From assembly GCF_036669915.1 (NCBI RefSeq), contig NC_089316.1, positions 6,302,271-6,366,270 of the forward strand: a DNA stretch of 64,000 nt, given 5' to 3'. A model generated the notes under the pieces. The model was not told the origin of the DNA, did no database searches, and worked only from the letters and a program-made list of their open reading frames with translations. Shown here in pieces: positions 46,338 through 59,064 of this stretch; positions within the stretch are counted from its first letter, which is position 1; the number at the start of each line of letters is the position of its first letter. Origin of the DNA: Pocillopora verrucosa. Its lineage: Eukaryota; Cnidaria; Anthozoa; Scleractinia; Pocilloporidae. The translations under genes and the position numbers were made by a program.

Positions 46338-47938
46338 TTACCACAGTTTGATTCCTTCTATGATCTATTGCTTGAAGGAAGCATGTAAATATGAAATGCA
46401 AACAGTTGGTAATCATGTGACGTCAGCCATGCTTCGATTCTGTTCTCCAATAGACCATAAGTGCGCACTGCAATCAAAAATGAGCGCGGAATTCAGCTTA
46501 TCATAAAAAGAGCCCATTGTAAGTACTGACGCTCTTCTTCAACTTCCGTAGTAAATTAATTGAAATCCTAGATTTTAATCCTTCAATGAATTATGATGCA
46601 TTGCCTAACAGTCTTCTTCGTTAAGAGTGGAGGAAACTTATGCTTCCTCGGATTTTTCAAAACGTGACTAAAACGTGATTAAAAATAAAGTTTGCAGTTT
46701 CTTTTGGCAGTATTGGTGGCTTTTATTTCAATACAAATTTTTGCGGGAACGTCTCTCATTGTTTGGAAGAGAGGTTTAAAGGACTCGTTGGCGAAAATTA
46801 ATGACGATACATTTACGTGAAGACTCAAAACACATTGCTGCGTAGGAGAGTAAACGTCACGGAATCAATTGTAACCACTGACGCACTTCTTGACCTTCCG
46901 TAGTAATGTTATCAAACCATTTGCTTTAACACATTAATGAATTATGAGCATGAATACCATATTAGCCTTTCGTTACCTAGCAATCTTCTTTGACTTCTTT
47001 CTTTCGGCTGAAAGGAGCCTTGGGTTTTAAAGTTTTCTCGGTTTTTGCAAAACGAGATCCTGCAATCTATTTTTTCTTTTCGTGTTGGTGGCTGAGCTCC
47101 AATTCATATCTTTAATTTTTTATTTCGTGGGAGCAAGAGGAAGTCGTCCTTCATTCCTTGGAAAAGATTGTTGAAAGGCTTGTGGGCAAGAATTTCGTGT
47201 ACAATATCAAATGAGTGTGAGCACTTGACTAAACTAACGATTTAAAAGTGATAAAGATACCCTCCCGCAATGCTTTTCTCTAACGTGCAAAGAAAGATTT
47301 GAACGCGTCAGTTAACACGGTTACAGTTCAACCATTTCTTCCGATAACCCTTCGTAAAATCATTATCTTTCTATTCAGGATAGTTGTTTCAGGCCAAATT
47401 GGCCTTATTCCACTTACGAGACAAATCAGTAACTTTTTGCGTACTCATTAATTCAAAAGCTTGTTACAATCCCACGAAAGTACTTAAGGGATTTCCGCTA
47501 CCTGCTCTATATACGTTTTCTAATGTAAATTATTTTTGTCGAGTTTAATAATTCAGTTGCCACCAGTTGTCAAGAGTAATTGCAAATCAAACTTAAAAAA
47601 AAAAACATCCCTCTTGAATGTGTTGCCAATTTATTTGACTTTCTTTGCAGCTGTAAGCAGAACAAACACCAAGAGAACACTTTCATTTATTGAAGGACTT
47701 GTTATTATAACGAACTTTCATCCATGAAACGGAAATCCTGAGACCACATGACAATATTGGCAAGCTAAGGTTACTCAATATCACTATAGGACACTGATTT
47801 GTTTACATCAATTACGAACTGTAGTGAAAGATTGGTCATTGGAGCGGGACTGAAGCGTGCGTGATTTAAACTGGACTTCAATCATATTTCATCATTTTAC
47901 TGCGTTCATGCATCCAGGTAGCTCTGTCAAAGTCGGCA
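46338..47938. other. Spacer upstream of the Kelch gene
   Basis: No gene is supported. The 5' UTR and promoter of the Kelch gene must lie in the 3' part. I see no clear TATA box at a suitable distance. Confidence 0.45.
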
Positions 47939-50900
47939 ATGATTATGGGCCTTGTAAGAACCAACGAAGGTCCCTCTTTTCTTCAATTAAAAGGTGATGA
48001 CAACATTATTTTAAAAGTGCTGAACACACAGCGACATTCAGGAATATTATGCGATGTTAATTTGACAGTGGATGGCCAGAACTTTTCAGCGCATAAGGCA
48101 GTTCTTGCGGCCAATAGCCGGTTCTTCTTTGCCATGTTTACCACAGAAATGCTGGAAAAGGATAAAACAAGTGCTAGTGTAAGTACTATTACTGCTACTG
48201 CCATGGAAAGCATTTTAGATTTCATGTACACGGGACGGATTCAAATTCACATCGAAAATGTTTTCGAATTGCTAGAAGCATCAAATTATTTATTTGTGGA
48301 AAAGGTGAAGAAAGCTTGTTGTCAATTCCTACAGAGTGTACTCGATACAGAAAACTGTTTTATGATTCTTTCGATGGCTGACGCTTTCTCGTGCAATGAT
48401 CTAAGTCAAACAGTCACCCAATACGTAAATCGAGAATTTAGTAAAGTTGCCAAGACAGAATCATTTTTGAAGTTATCCAAAGAAGAGATTATCAAGTTCC
48501 TGTCCAAAGATGATATATCGGTTGAAAATGAAGACCAACTCCTTGAAATTATCACCGACTGGATAAGCTACGATTTGGAAGCGAGGAAAGACTTTTGTGG
48601 TCAATTATTGAAATTAGTTCGACTACCTTTCGTTTCTTTGTCACAATTGAATGACCCGCTACATGAAAAGGAATTGAATGAATTGATCATTCCAAGACTT
48701 GTTACAGAATTCAAAGAAGCTACCTACGAAAAAGAGGCTGGGAAAATGACTGCGAGGAAATCGTACCGAAGTGTGGAAGTGATTCTGGTAGCAGGCGGAT
48801 GCGATAATTCAGCAATCTTAAGCAATGTCTGTTGTTTTGTTCCCGTCGTTAGCAAGTGGGTGGAATTGTCGGCCATGAAGCTGCCGCGATGGAGGTAAAT
48901 CTACTAAAGACTTTTGTTTTGCCGGTTACGACTGACTGAGTACTCAACATTTAGCCGGCTTTGTATCATGCGTGTATCATGCGTGTATCACCAGCGTGTA
49001 TCATGATAAGTTATGTGTTAATTACACTTTATCAAAGGAACTCAAGGTCACGCCTTTTGGACGTAGACAAAAGCTCTCTTACACAGAATTAAATCTCGGA
49101 ATACGTCAACCGGGTAGAAAAGCTCCAAACATTTCTAAATAATGCAGAAAGATGGTGTAGGAAGGACAAATTATCACGAATTGCGAATATGACTCTAAGG
49201 CAGTTAAGTTTATATTTAAAAAGTATGTAAATAATGTTTATTTTATTGCATGTTTTGCTATTGTCTTCGTTGTGTTTTTGAGATCACATTATTCACTAAT
49301 TTCTTCCAGGCTTCAGCTGGTAACTTCACAAGATAATATGTTAGCTATTGGGGGGCTAAGAGATGTCTGCGTTAAAGAAAGAGCGATTCCATTCATAGAA
49401 CGCTTCAGCGGTCAAAGTAACTCGTGGGATGCAACTGATCATCAGCCTGTGGTGCATGATGTTGAGCTGGACTCTTTCGGTGCTGTGTCCACAGGTTCCA
49501 CCACCTTTCTTCTTGTTGGAGGCCTGGATCCCAAAACCAATAGATGCACGTCTCATGTCAGTATTTTTGAGCTTAAAGATGGATCCTGGCTCGTTGGACA
49601 GCGAAAATCTTTGCTCTCTCCCAGGGCAGGCCACTGTTTAGTGTCATCTGGAGACAATGTGTATGCAATTGGTGGATTCCAAGTACCAAACACATTTGCT
49701 ATTCGTGAAGGAATGCGAACAGTTGAATGTTATGATTCAACTAGAGGTAAATATACGCCCACCTTTAGACACCATTTGAGGACTGAGTTAGTTTGAATAC
49801 ATAATCAAATCTTTCCTTTCATTACGAAAATAGATCGTGCATAGGAAAGGGTTTCCTAGTGAAAGTAATTGTAAACCCTTCATAACCGTTTGGACCACTT
49901 TAACAAGTTGGACCATGTTATGCATAAGCTAGATGACCGAAACTTACCGAGGACTCATTGCTAGAATAAAACCTGAGCAAAGGCATTCCTCTACAGGAAA
50001 ATTTTTTAAAAAAACCTACCAAATTAATCTCATCAAAGTCGCCGAAAAAGTAGTCTATAAATGGAACATGTGAAAAAGAGACAATTATGTTTTGAATAAA
50101 AAGAGTTCATTCGTGCTATCTATCACTGAACGCTCCCTTCGTTTTTTCCAATTTAACAAGTGCAACCACAGGCGGCCCAAGCTCAAGCTGTGAGATGATC
50201 ATCTTGCGAAATAAGAGTCATGGCGAAATCATAATAGTTGTATAGGAATATTTACTTCCGCTCTTAGGAATAAAAAAGTATCGTCAAATTCTCAATGAAA
50301 ATACCTCATCTTACTTCCACAGCGCATCATTTGTTATCTGACTGCTCTCTATATTGAAAAGCACCCCTTTTTAGCGTATTATCCATTTCTAGGTTTACTA
50401 TGTACATGTACGTGTAATATACTTTTATAATTTCGTCACGACTCTTATTTCGCAAGATGATCATCTCACAACTAGAGCTTGGGCCGCTTGCGGTACATCC
50501 AACAGCCAGTTGGTATTCTTGGCAATTTCTAGTTTTTTTTTTTTTTCTTGCCTTTTAACTGTATTAACTGCTAAGAACAAGTATAATTTGCAGTAAACAA
50601 AGACTTAATCGCAACACATATTTTGCTTTACCGATTTTCTTGTCTGACTAAAAGCCTTCACTTTTATCCAGATGCTTGGACTTCCGTTCAACCCATGATT
50701 GAACGAAGACAGTTTGCTGCTGCTGTGACGTTGAATGACGAAATTTTCATCTTTGGCGGCTATGACGGACAGAATGTTCTTAATTCTTGTGAGGTGTACA
50801 ACGTAAAGCTTAACAGATGGCAGCACATTGCTCCGATGCGTAAGTCTCGAATGAAGCACTCTGCTGTGGCACACGGTGACAAGATTTATGTCATTGGAGG

Positions 50901-51072
50901 TATGAGTGACATCAGAGGAGGTTCCGTGTTCAGTTCAGTGGAATGCTACGTTCCCGAAAAGAACCTTTGGATGAGTGCCCCTGACATGCCGGTTGGAAGA
51001 TTTGATCACCAATGTTACGTTTCTAACGTCGGTTATAAGTTCCTCGCTTCCGTTCTGGAAAAATCCCAGTGA
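47939..51072 (+). CDS. BTB-BACK-Kelch protein (KLHL family), three exons
   Basis: Exons 47939-48894, 49310-49746 and 50672-51072 join in phase (2 then 1) to 597 residues, a normal KLHL length. The BTB domain (about 28-130) opens with CDVNLTVDGQNFSAHKAVLA. The BACK domain (about 135-240) includes EDQLLEIITDWISYD. Exons 2 and 3 encode the Kelch propeller, with blades such as DEIFIFGGYDGQNVLNSCEVYN and DKIYVIGGMSDIRGG. Such proteins usually serve as substrate adaptors of CUL3 ubiquitin ligases. The splice donors read AG/GTAAAT twice. The C-terminus leaves the expected Kelch pattern after DMPVGRFDHQC and stops within about 20 residues; diverged copies of this segment follow downstream. The exact KLHL orthologue cannot be named. 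Confidence 0.9.
50172..50487. mobile_element. Inverted-repeat MITE in Kelch intron 2
   Basis: About 66-bp arms at 50172-50238 and 50421-50487 are inverted copies, both running GCGGCCCAAGCTC into TGAGATGATCATCTTGCG and AAATAAGAGTC. The interior is about 180 bp, AT-rich and non-coding. I could not define a clear target-site duplication. Confidence 0.65.
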
Positions 51073-51260
51073 CATCCCTGAGTGACAATTGCCTGACAAG
51101 GCGCATGGAGGATTCTGATCGCCAATGTCATTTTTACTGCTACGGCCTAAAAGTTTCTTGCTTCCGTTTTGGAAGATTCTCACGCATACCGAAAAGGAAA
51201 TTTGATCACCAATGTTGCGCGACAAACGCGGGCGACAAGTTGTTCGTTTCTATCCCGTAA
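50998..51260 (+). repeat. Three decayed copies of a Kelch C-terminal segment
   Basis: A block reading GAAGATTTGATCACCAATGT at 50998 recurs, diverged, at about 51108 and 51196. All copies continue into a segment resembling AAGTTCCTCGCTTCCGTTYT. The third copy still reads KFDHQCCATNAGDKLFVSIP in its own frame, closer to a real Kelch blade strand than the first copy. Confidence 0.6.
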
Positions 51261-52676
51261 GATGCATGGGGAAGAGGGACTGCCCGTATCCTACCAATTC
51301 TTTTATATTCTTGTATTGACGCACGTTAAATCGAAGACTTACGCTTCGGAAACTAACTCCATTGTTACGATTAACAACAGACACTTGTATTATTTTATTC
51401 TCGTGGAATACGACAAAATCAAAGAGGGCTTCTCAATTTAAAAGCAAAAAAGTTAACGGCACTTTTTTAAAAGATCCCACGAAAACTAAGACAACCATCT
51501 GTAATACTTTTTTACTCAACTGATAAATATACTGCAGCAATATACTTAATCGCTGGAAGAGGTGCTTTTTGTTACTCACTGCTGTTTTATAAGTGGGCTT
51601 TCCGAGTTGTTCGTTCCAGTTGGAACACTGATAGAGACTTAATTTGATGATACGGCATTGACGTAATTCGAAAACGAACATGTAGGGATTGATTAATGTA
51701 ATATCTGGAAGATAAAAAATAAAATTAGGAGTAGTATTTGATACCCTTGTAGCGAAACTGAGAATACCAGTCTTTTATTGTAGTAGTAGATAATATCTCA
51801 TTTTTCCCAGCACGAAAGCGCAAATTTCAATGAAAAGCCACATTTCTCAAACGCTAAGGTAAAAGAAAAGGAGAATTTCCACTATCAATGTCAATCAGTG
51901 CAATGCTGGGCGAACCAGTCAAAAACGAATTGACAGATATATTTTCGGTAGCACCTTTAATCCTTAAACTCCCAGAAGAAACCGCTCATCATTTATTGCA
52001 GTGACGGGGGGGGTGAGGTAGAGAATTTTGCTTGGTGACGTGATAAAATTTACCTGATTCCCCTCCTGAAAGAAAATATAAACTCTTACCTCTGGCTGTC
52101 AATTTTTCTGATCGTCCCCTCCGTTCCCCCGAAAACCAAGTGATCTCCCCCCCTAAAAGTTTTTTTCGTCAGATAGATCTGTTGCTAAAAGCCAAATCAA
52201 TTGTTTAATTGTTTCGTCATTTTCCGTTGATTGCCTTTGTTTTTGCCTTTGCTTTTGCCTTTCGTGCGAATGATGAAAATTTCGTAAAGTGGTAAGCATG
52301 GCTTCAAAGCTGCCTCTGTGTGTCCGTCCGCGGCTTTTCACCAAAGCCTCTCCATTAGTTTTGCAAGTTTGTTACTTCTGTTGTGAGGGCTTCTTAGAGA
52401 AAAAATTCCACATGCTTATAAGTCAACAAACGAGGATACTCTTATTCCTAGAGCGTGCTCAAAGCGTGCAAAATTCCTTGAACGAAGCGAATCTCTTCTG
52501 AGAAAGTAACATGATAATCCCTTCCGGACAATTAATACTGCCAAAATATGGCCAAAACAATATCTGCAGACGTTTTTAAACGCCCACCGCCTAGAGCTAT
52601 CAATTCCATCGTTAGAGTAAGACTGAACAGTTTTAAGCGTTACTTTTCTTCAAGAATCAATGGGTAGGAGGCTGAG
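51073..52676. other. Spacer between the Kelch gene and CRD gene A
   Basis: No gene is supported. C-rich and G-rich stretches near 52000-52165 resemble those at 42740-42838, suggesting a shared diverged repeat. A weak match to the dispersed MITE end is near 51960. Confidence 0.45.
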
Positions 52677-55600
52677 ATGTCTTCAAAAATAATAGAGGAC
52701 AGGGGTATGAAGACACACGCAAAGAGGGAGCGGCGACTGCGGTTCGCTGCAATCGTTGCTTTGGCTGGGGTCGTAATAGTATTGATAGCAGGGATGATCT
52801 TGATTCAGGAAGAAATCACAAACTCGAGAGGCACTGTCGCAGGTATTGTTGTTGTTTTTTTTTGTAATTGTTTTTGCTGGTCTTTGCTAACGTATGGCAT
52901 TAATCTGAGGGAAGCTTGCAAACCATGCAATAACCAAAGGGACCGACAAAAGTACTTTTAAAATTTGTGCTTCTAATAGCCGCTATGTAGGTAACGTGGA
53001 ATCATTTTAATCTGCTTGTTCCCACGAGCGCAATTCACGGGATTTTAGAGTCATCTTTAATACCGGAAATTCATCTTCCATGAAGATCTTTGTCTGCTTA
53101 GCAAATCAGGTTGGAGTGGCTGCCAAGTTTATTTCTTTTGGGTTAAATGGGAGAATGTCCCCTCGTCCTTCCTCGAGTAACGTGAAGTGATCTCAAACAC
53201 CAATAACTTTTTTTTTGTTTGAAAACAATGATCTTACAACAGGCTTACAGAAAGGAGTTTGTCATTATCTGACCTTTCGTTGGTACGAAGCCAAAACTGA
53301 AGTGAAATCAAAAACATCAATCACAGGTGTTGACACCTTTCTGCTCTCAAGCGCGCCAGAGAGTATTTTTTTTTGGACAAAATTAGTGATTGTTGAGATC
53401 ACAAATCATCTAATTAGCGCCTGGGGTGTTAATTTCAAATTGAGGACGATAGCAGGGAAGGGGCTTTGGGGGCTTTTATCAGTTTACAAAGCTTGTCTTC
53501 ACGATTTTGTAGCGCCTCAGTTTGTTTGTTTGTTCGTAAAATCAATTTCAATCCCAATACAATCTGAGACAAATGCGGCCGGTACAAATGTGCAAAGCCG
53601 CTCGAAAGTTATAAACATGATCCGTGTTATACATTCTTAAGGCTATCTTAAGACTCGTCTAATGTAACGAGAAAGCGCTGAAAGCGATTATTCGAGGGGG
53701 GGGGGTTATTTTAAATTCTGACTCATAATGGGGGGAGGGAAGGGAGGAGCTCTTCGCTAAGGGGAGGCGATACTCTAAGGATGTGCTGTGTGATTTTGAC
53801 TCAGGTGACGCGAGTGACAATGATAACAAAGCACGGGATACTACCCCCCTGACTGAGGAAGCATCCACGTACGAAGAGGTAGCTAAAGGAAGGCACAAGC
53901 GGTTGTCCAGAGCTTTGAAACAAGGAGCACAGCGATGTAAGCCTGGCTGTAAGTACACATTCTTAATGAAAATAATATCCTCTCTTTAGTCATTGAAATA
54001 TCTATTTCGCTTCGTTCTTTCTTGTTCACTTTCCTTCTCACTAAATGAAGATCTTTATTTGATTTTAGTCATCCAATCATTTATTACATTTTCAAGTTGG
54101 CAAGCTCTTTTACCATGTTTTATGGTTGAATTCTTCAGCCAATATTTCTTATCTATTTATCTTAGTAATGATACATTTATCCTTTTGTAGGCCGATGCGA
54201 AGAGAATAGAATTTCTCTCTGCAGGAGATCATCGAATGACTTGGTAGTGTTTCCAAACCTTCTAAATCATCGAACACAAGAGAAGGCTACGAAATTTCTT
54301 ACAAAGTTTGAAACACTTCTAAACAGCAACTGCTCTCCCTTTCTCAGATATTTTCTGTGTTCTTTAGTGGCACCTCCCTCTAATGGCCTCCGAAGGCCTA
54401 ATCCACCATGCAAAGAGCTCTGTATTAAGGCAACAAAGCCATGTGGACATCTTTTAAAGAAGTTTCGACTTCAGTTGCCACCTGCCATGCGATGCTCCCG
54501 TTTACCACCAAAAGGTGCATCAAAGTGCTACAATGGACCACAAGCTTCCAAATGCTTTCGAATGACGGTAGATCTTTACCAAAGACATCCATGTGCTTCA
54601 TACGTTCCACCTTCGTTTCTTCAGTTTCCAAACTACTTTGGTCACATGGACGCAGAAACAGCTTCTGATGGCTTCGGAAGGTTTAGTCGAATCCTTGACA
54701 CTGCCCTAAATGACTGTGCGCTCCTATTATCGCGATTCTTGTGCAGTCTATATGGCCCTACTTGTAGGAAAATGGTTCTTCCCGTTCCCCCCTGTAGAGA
54801 ACTTTGCCAACAAACGCGGACACGATGCCAACGGGTCTTCGATCACCTTCGCTTTAAGTGGCCCCTGAATCTTAATTGCCAGCAATTTCCAAGGAAAGGA
54901 GAAGTGTCTTGCTATGATGGACCTTCAACCGGAGTGATTGCAAAGCCACAACCAGGTATTAAATGAAAACGATTCGCCATTGCAAACTTCAAGGTCTGAT
55001 TATTCAAAAAAAGGTCCCCTTCGTTTACCAAACCGTAGTCTCAGTAAACAATCCTCAATCTAGCTGAACGTTTTATCTGAAGATGTATTTTTGCAAGCAG
55101 TGTCAAGAGGTCCGAAAGCTAACAGTGGAAGGACCTTTTTTTTTTTTTTTACTAAATCAATCCCCTTATGTACAAAGCCTGGCCCACCGACTGCGTGAAA
55201 CCGTGGTTTGGGTTAGACTTCCTGTAAATAACCGGCCAAACATGTATATTCGCAAAAAAATCTCACTATTTAGTGGCTATGAAAAAAATATCAACAAAAT
55301 TTGCACTGGTGTGCATGATGATTAAAATATATAACAAGAGAGGGTAGCTTATAGACATTCAAGCAGCCTCCAAACGTCAAAAACAGGACCCCATTGACAT
55401 ATCAAGGCGTTCATGTAATCAAAAGTCATTCCACCAAAGCTAAGTTCTTATATCAAATGGAAAATAAATCAAAATAACAATTAATTCGATTGGTCATTGG
55501 CATTTAATAACATTTGAAAGAATCGTTTAGAGCAGTATTTTCAAATGCTGAAAAAATTTTTACCAAATTTTTTTTATTTTCGAAAATCTTATCTTCCTAT

Positions 55601-56988
55601 TCGTTTTTCCATATCAGGCAAATGCCAGTCCTTATCCATTCCTTTCTGTAAGAACGTACCCTATAACATGACGACATTTCCGAACTTCTTCATACACACA
55701 ACGCAGGAAGAAGCATCTCTCGAAGTTCATCAACTTTGGCCACTTGTTGACAGGAAATGTTCACGTGACGTGGAGTTCTTCTTTTGCTCCTTGTACGCTC
55801 CGATGTGCACCACTCTAGACACACCTCCATTACCGTGCAGGGAGCTCTGCCTTCGAGTTAAGCGTGGGTGTGCTGTGGTACTGAAGGTGTTTAGAAGAAG
55901 ATGGCTTTCCACGCTGGCATGCGAAAAGTTTCCGCTTCGAGAAAGTGGAGAGGTGTGCGTTGACAGACCCCAGGAAACCAGCCAACTCGCAATTTCACAA
56001 TCACAGAAAAGGGGAGGTGAGATGATACCTTTTGTAAGCTCTTGAATATAAAATGTAACGATCCATAGAAAGAAATAATAGAAACACCCTCCTTCCCTTA
56101 CTGTTCAGCCGTTTCCGCGCACGTAGTTCTAAATTATGGTAAATTCGAATCAAGCGAAAGGTTTTGATATTAGCTGAGAGTTCAGACCTTTGATGATTAA
56201 TGAAGTTATATAGTTAAATGAGATAAGCCGGCTAAATACCGATGACTATGAATCTCCATCGGAGCTGCTCTTTGTACTCATCGAGGAGCAGTTACAAGGG
56301 AGACCACCGTTAAGATTCGATTTAGCGCCCTCCTTCCAATAGGCGCCTCCTTTCTAATTCGTTTTCCGGTGTTCTTGATCCCTTTCAAATAAATATCTAA
56401 GTTATGTTTCGCATATTCTGCTGATTCTCAAAAAAAAAATAAGCGCCCTGTTTTTAATAACCCCCTCTCCCAACCCTTTAGGTAACCAAAGTAAATAAGC
56501 GCCCCGAGTGCCAAATCGAATCAATATGACACATGACTATTGGCCTAGAACTGAATATATGCAACTGATAAGATTCTTATTTTATCCTTTCAGGGAAGTG
56601 TGAGGCGTTAGCTGCACCGATTTGTAAATATGTCAACTACACAATGACAATGGTTCCTAACTTGTTCAATCACAGTACTCAAGAACAGGCCGCCTCTGAA
56701 ATTCATCCTTCCTTCTATTTTGGTTTGCGTTGTGAGAGCCGAGAGATGACCCTTTTCGTGTGTGCTCTTTATTTTCCTCCATGTGGAATGCCGTATCAGC
56801 CTTGCAGAGAGCTTTGTGAGCGAGTGAAACGTCGATGTCTTCCCAACATTGAACTGTATGGTTACCCTTGGCCAGAGGAAATCGACTGTGACGAATTCCC
56901 CTCCGCAGGGAGTGGCGCCAGCTGCATTGGAGCTCAGCCACTTATGCCACCAACAACCAGTTCAACAGTTCAACTCGAGAACAGTTAA
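52677..56988 (+). CDS. Type II membrane protein with four Frizzled cysteine-rich domains (gene A)
   Basis: Exons 52677-52842, 53805-53948, 54191-54955, 55618-56016 and 56594-56988 join to 622 residues; every intron is phase 1. Residues 1-21 are basic and residues 22-43 (FAAIVALAGVVIVLIAGMIL) are a membrane anchor, so the C-terminal bulk should be extracellular. A charged linker (about 56-103) leads to CRD1 and CRD2, both in exon 3, then CRD3 (exon 4) and CRD4 (exon 5). Each CRD shows the family order, for example KCQSLSIPFC, FPNFF-x-HTTQEEA, FFFCSLYAPMC, LPCRELC. CRD2-4 have all ten cysteines; CRD1 lacks the fifth, APPSNG standing where AP-x-C is usual. Frizzled CRDs bind Wnt lipid or other ligands. 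No serpentine domain, protease, LDLa or CUB domain is visible, unlike Frizzled, corin or MFRP. Confidence 0.85.
55058..55150 (+). repeat. Diverged copy of the 550-bp repeat start
   Basis: CTAGCTGAACGTTTTATCTG, CAGTGTCAAGAGGTCCGAAA and ACAGTGGAAGGAC match the opening of the units at 45239 and 45789. It lies in the third intron of CRD gene A. Confidence 0.6.
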
Positions 56989-59064
56989 ACCAGCCTCGTC
57001 GCATTTTATAAATGTTGGGAAATGTAGCCTAAGTTCTCCAAGTCTGCTATTCACAATCTATTTGAATCTCCTTTGTCCTTGTACTTTCTCGAGAAATTGT
57101 AACCTCTCTTATGTTTTGAGTTTGCTTTTCTCCGTTGCGAAAGCAATTCAATGATCTGGAATTTCGCTATCTAGAACCTTGTTGGATTGATCCCTCTCGT
57201 TTCAACCTATGTTTTGCCAACTTTTGCAGCACAAAATAGATTAACTAAGCTTCCTTTCCTGATTACTCAGGCAACAAATAGTAATAATTGGTGGATCCAG
57301 GTCATAAGTTTTTAGAACAATTTTTTTTCAAGCTCTCTCTTCCATTAAGCAACTTTTTTTTCCTGCGCCAAGGGTGGCTACTTGGTGGTCTTAATAAGGT
57401 TAACCGTTGGCCATAAAACGGCCAAGAAATTTAGCCTTAAGGCAAAAAAAATTGACAAATTTTCACCTTTAATCGTAAAAAAATTCACTGAAATTTTTTT
57501 CCTGGTGACAACAATGGAAAGACATCAACCGTTAGCTGTAAATTGACCAAAATCTAATCGTTAGCCGTGAAAGGCATCACCCCATTGAGAACCTCTTACT
57601 TCCAAGATTCGATTGTATTTTGCACTGGTTTTTTGCGAGAACTGAAGTTTGTAAACAAGATTTATTTTCCTATTATAAAATTCGTTAAATTCTCTCCTTC
57701 ATCGAATAAAATTGATGGACAAACCACCCAAGCAAGTACTAGAAGAATTATTGACATACAATCAACGGCATTCCGATGGGAATGTATACATAAAATTTTT
57801 CGGACCCATTTCGGCATAAACACGTTCAGCTTTAACATAAGGACATACATTCTTAGAGGAGAGAGGGTACACCATCCTCTATAACTCAAGGCTACTTTCT
57901 TTAACCGACTCAATTCAATAAATCAAGTTGAAACTAAATATATTCCGTGCCATGAGCGCCCACAAATTCTCTCATAAAAGGCCAAAGGCCACCACGACAA
58001 GCTTTCCCTATCACGTGTTGTCTGCAAAAACAAACCTAGATTGAATTCAAATCATAAATCACACGTGTTTACTTTTGAAATGGAAATTGTGAAGAATTCA
58101 CACCTTAACAATTCTTGAAGTTTGTCCAGCTGGTAAACTTCTTTCCTCGTTCTTTGCTTGAAAATTATTTCTTGATGATTCAAGAAGCCGTTTCAACTCT
58201 TTCGCTCCCGAGATCTCATCAGTAATGCTCTCTACTGTGTGCCATACAATTCTTATTATGTTGGTTCGGAGAATTTGGTATTGGATCAACTAATAATCCC
58301 GTAAATGATATTTTTCTTTACTCTCATTACTTGTGTACTTTGTATTGTAAGGATATGGTGAGGAGAAATTCTGTCTTGGTCATTCATGGGACTTAAAGGG
58401 TTACAATCAGCCAAAGCGTACAAGTACTTTTGAAAAAAAAAAATAGATTACGTAAAAGTCATAAAGGGAAAAAGTCGAAAAATGCCGAGCACTACTACTC
58501 TTGCTCAAAAATGCAAGAGTGTGGAACCAGGTCCGAATTCAAAAACAACGTGGCATATACATATATTTTTAAGTGGTATGCTGTTCGAGAAAAGGCATAT
58601 CAAACCAAAACACTATACAGCTGCCAATTGCTCTCTCAAAACAAAGGTTCAGATAAATCAAAATTGATAATAAACTTAACACCGCATTATTGAATTGAAA
58701 AGTGACTATTTATGGAATTACATTGCACGCGACAAAAGAGAAGTCAGTTAATGAATCTGGCAGATTCTACAATGTTTATTTTTTCTTCAGGTAAATCTGG
58801 GTGAAATGGACAGGATATCTCTCGGCATCGGTAAATTTACCTTTATGCAAGCCGAGTGGTCCAACAGGCTATCAGCGAGGTCACATAAGGAACTTATCAT
58901 TGGCAAAAGTGACGACAAGTTGGTAACTGGATCTGTTTTTCGCTAAATTTTTATCGGCTTATCGCCCTTATGACGCAGAAAAAGCATCGTAAGAGCAGAA
59001 CAGCCCAAATCTGAGAGAAGAGCACATCCTTCTTTGGACGAAGTGAGTGGTAAGGATACTCACG
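56989..59064. other. Spacer between the two CRD genes
   Basis: No gene is supported. The 3' UTR of gene A begins here, but I could not single out its polyadenylation signal. The MITE copy at 58190-58402 is the main recognisable element. Confidence 0.45.
58190..58402 (-). repeat. Dispersed MITE family copy, reversed
   Basis: It runs CAACTCTTTCGCTCCCGAG to GGGACTTAAAGGGTTA, with interior blocks GAGATCTCATCAGTAATGC, GGATCAACTAATAATCCCG and GAGAAATTCTGTCTTGGTC. It is one of the most complete copies in the window. Confidence 0.65.

Noticed and set aside
53215-53640. 141-residue frame between exons 1 and 2 of CRD gene A
   Set aside because: No domain is recognisable, the start is a non-ATG codon, and the frame lies in an intron whose flanking exons join in phase without it.
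54425-54668. Alternative frames on both strands within the CRD exon
   Set aside because: They overlap the cysteine-patterned frame, which alone carries the conserved CRD motifs and phase-compatible splice sites.
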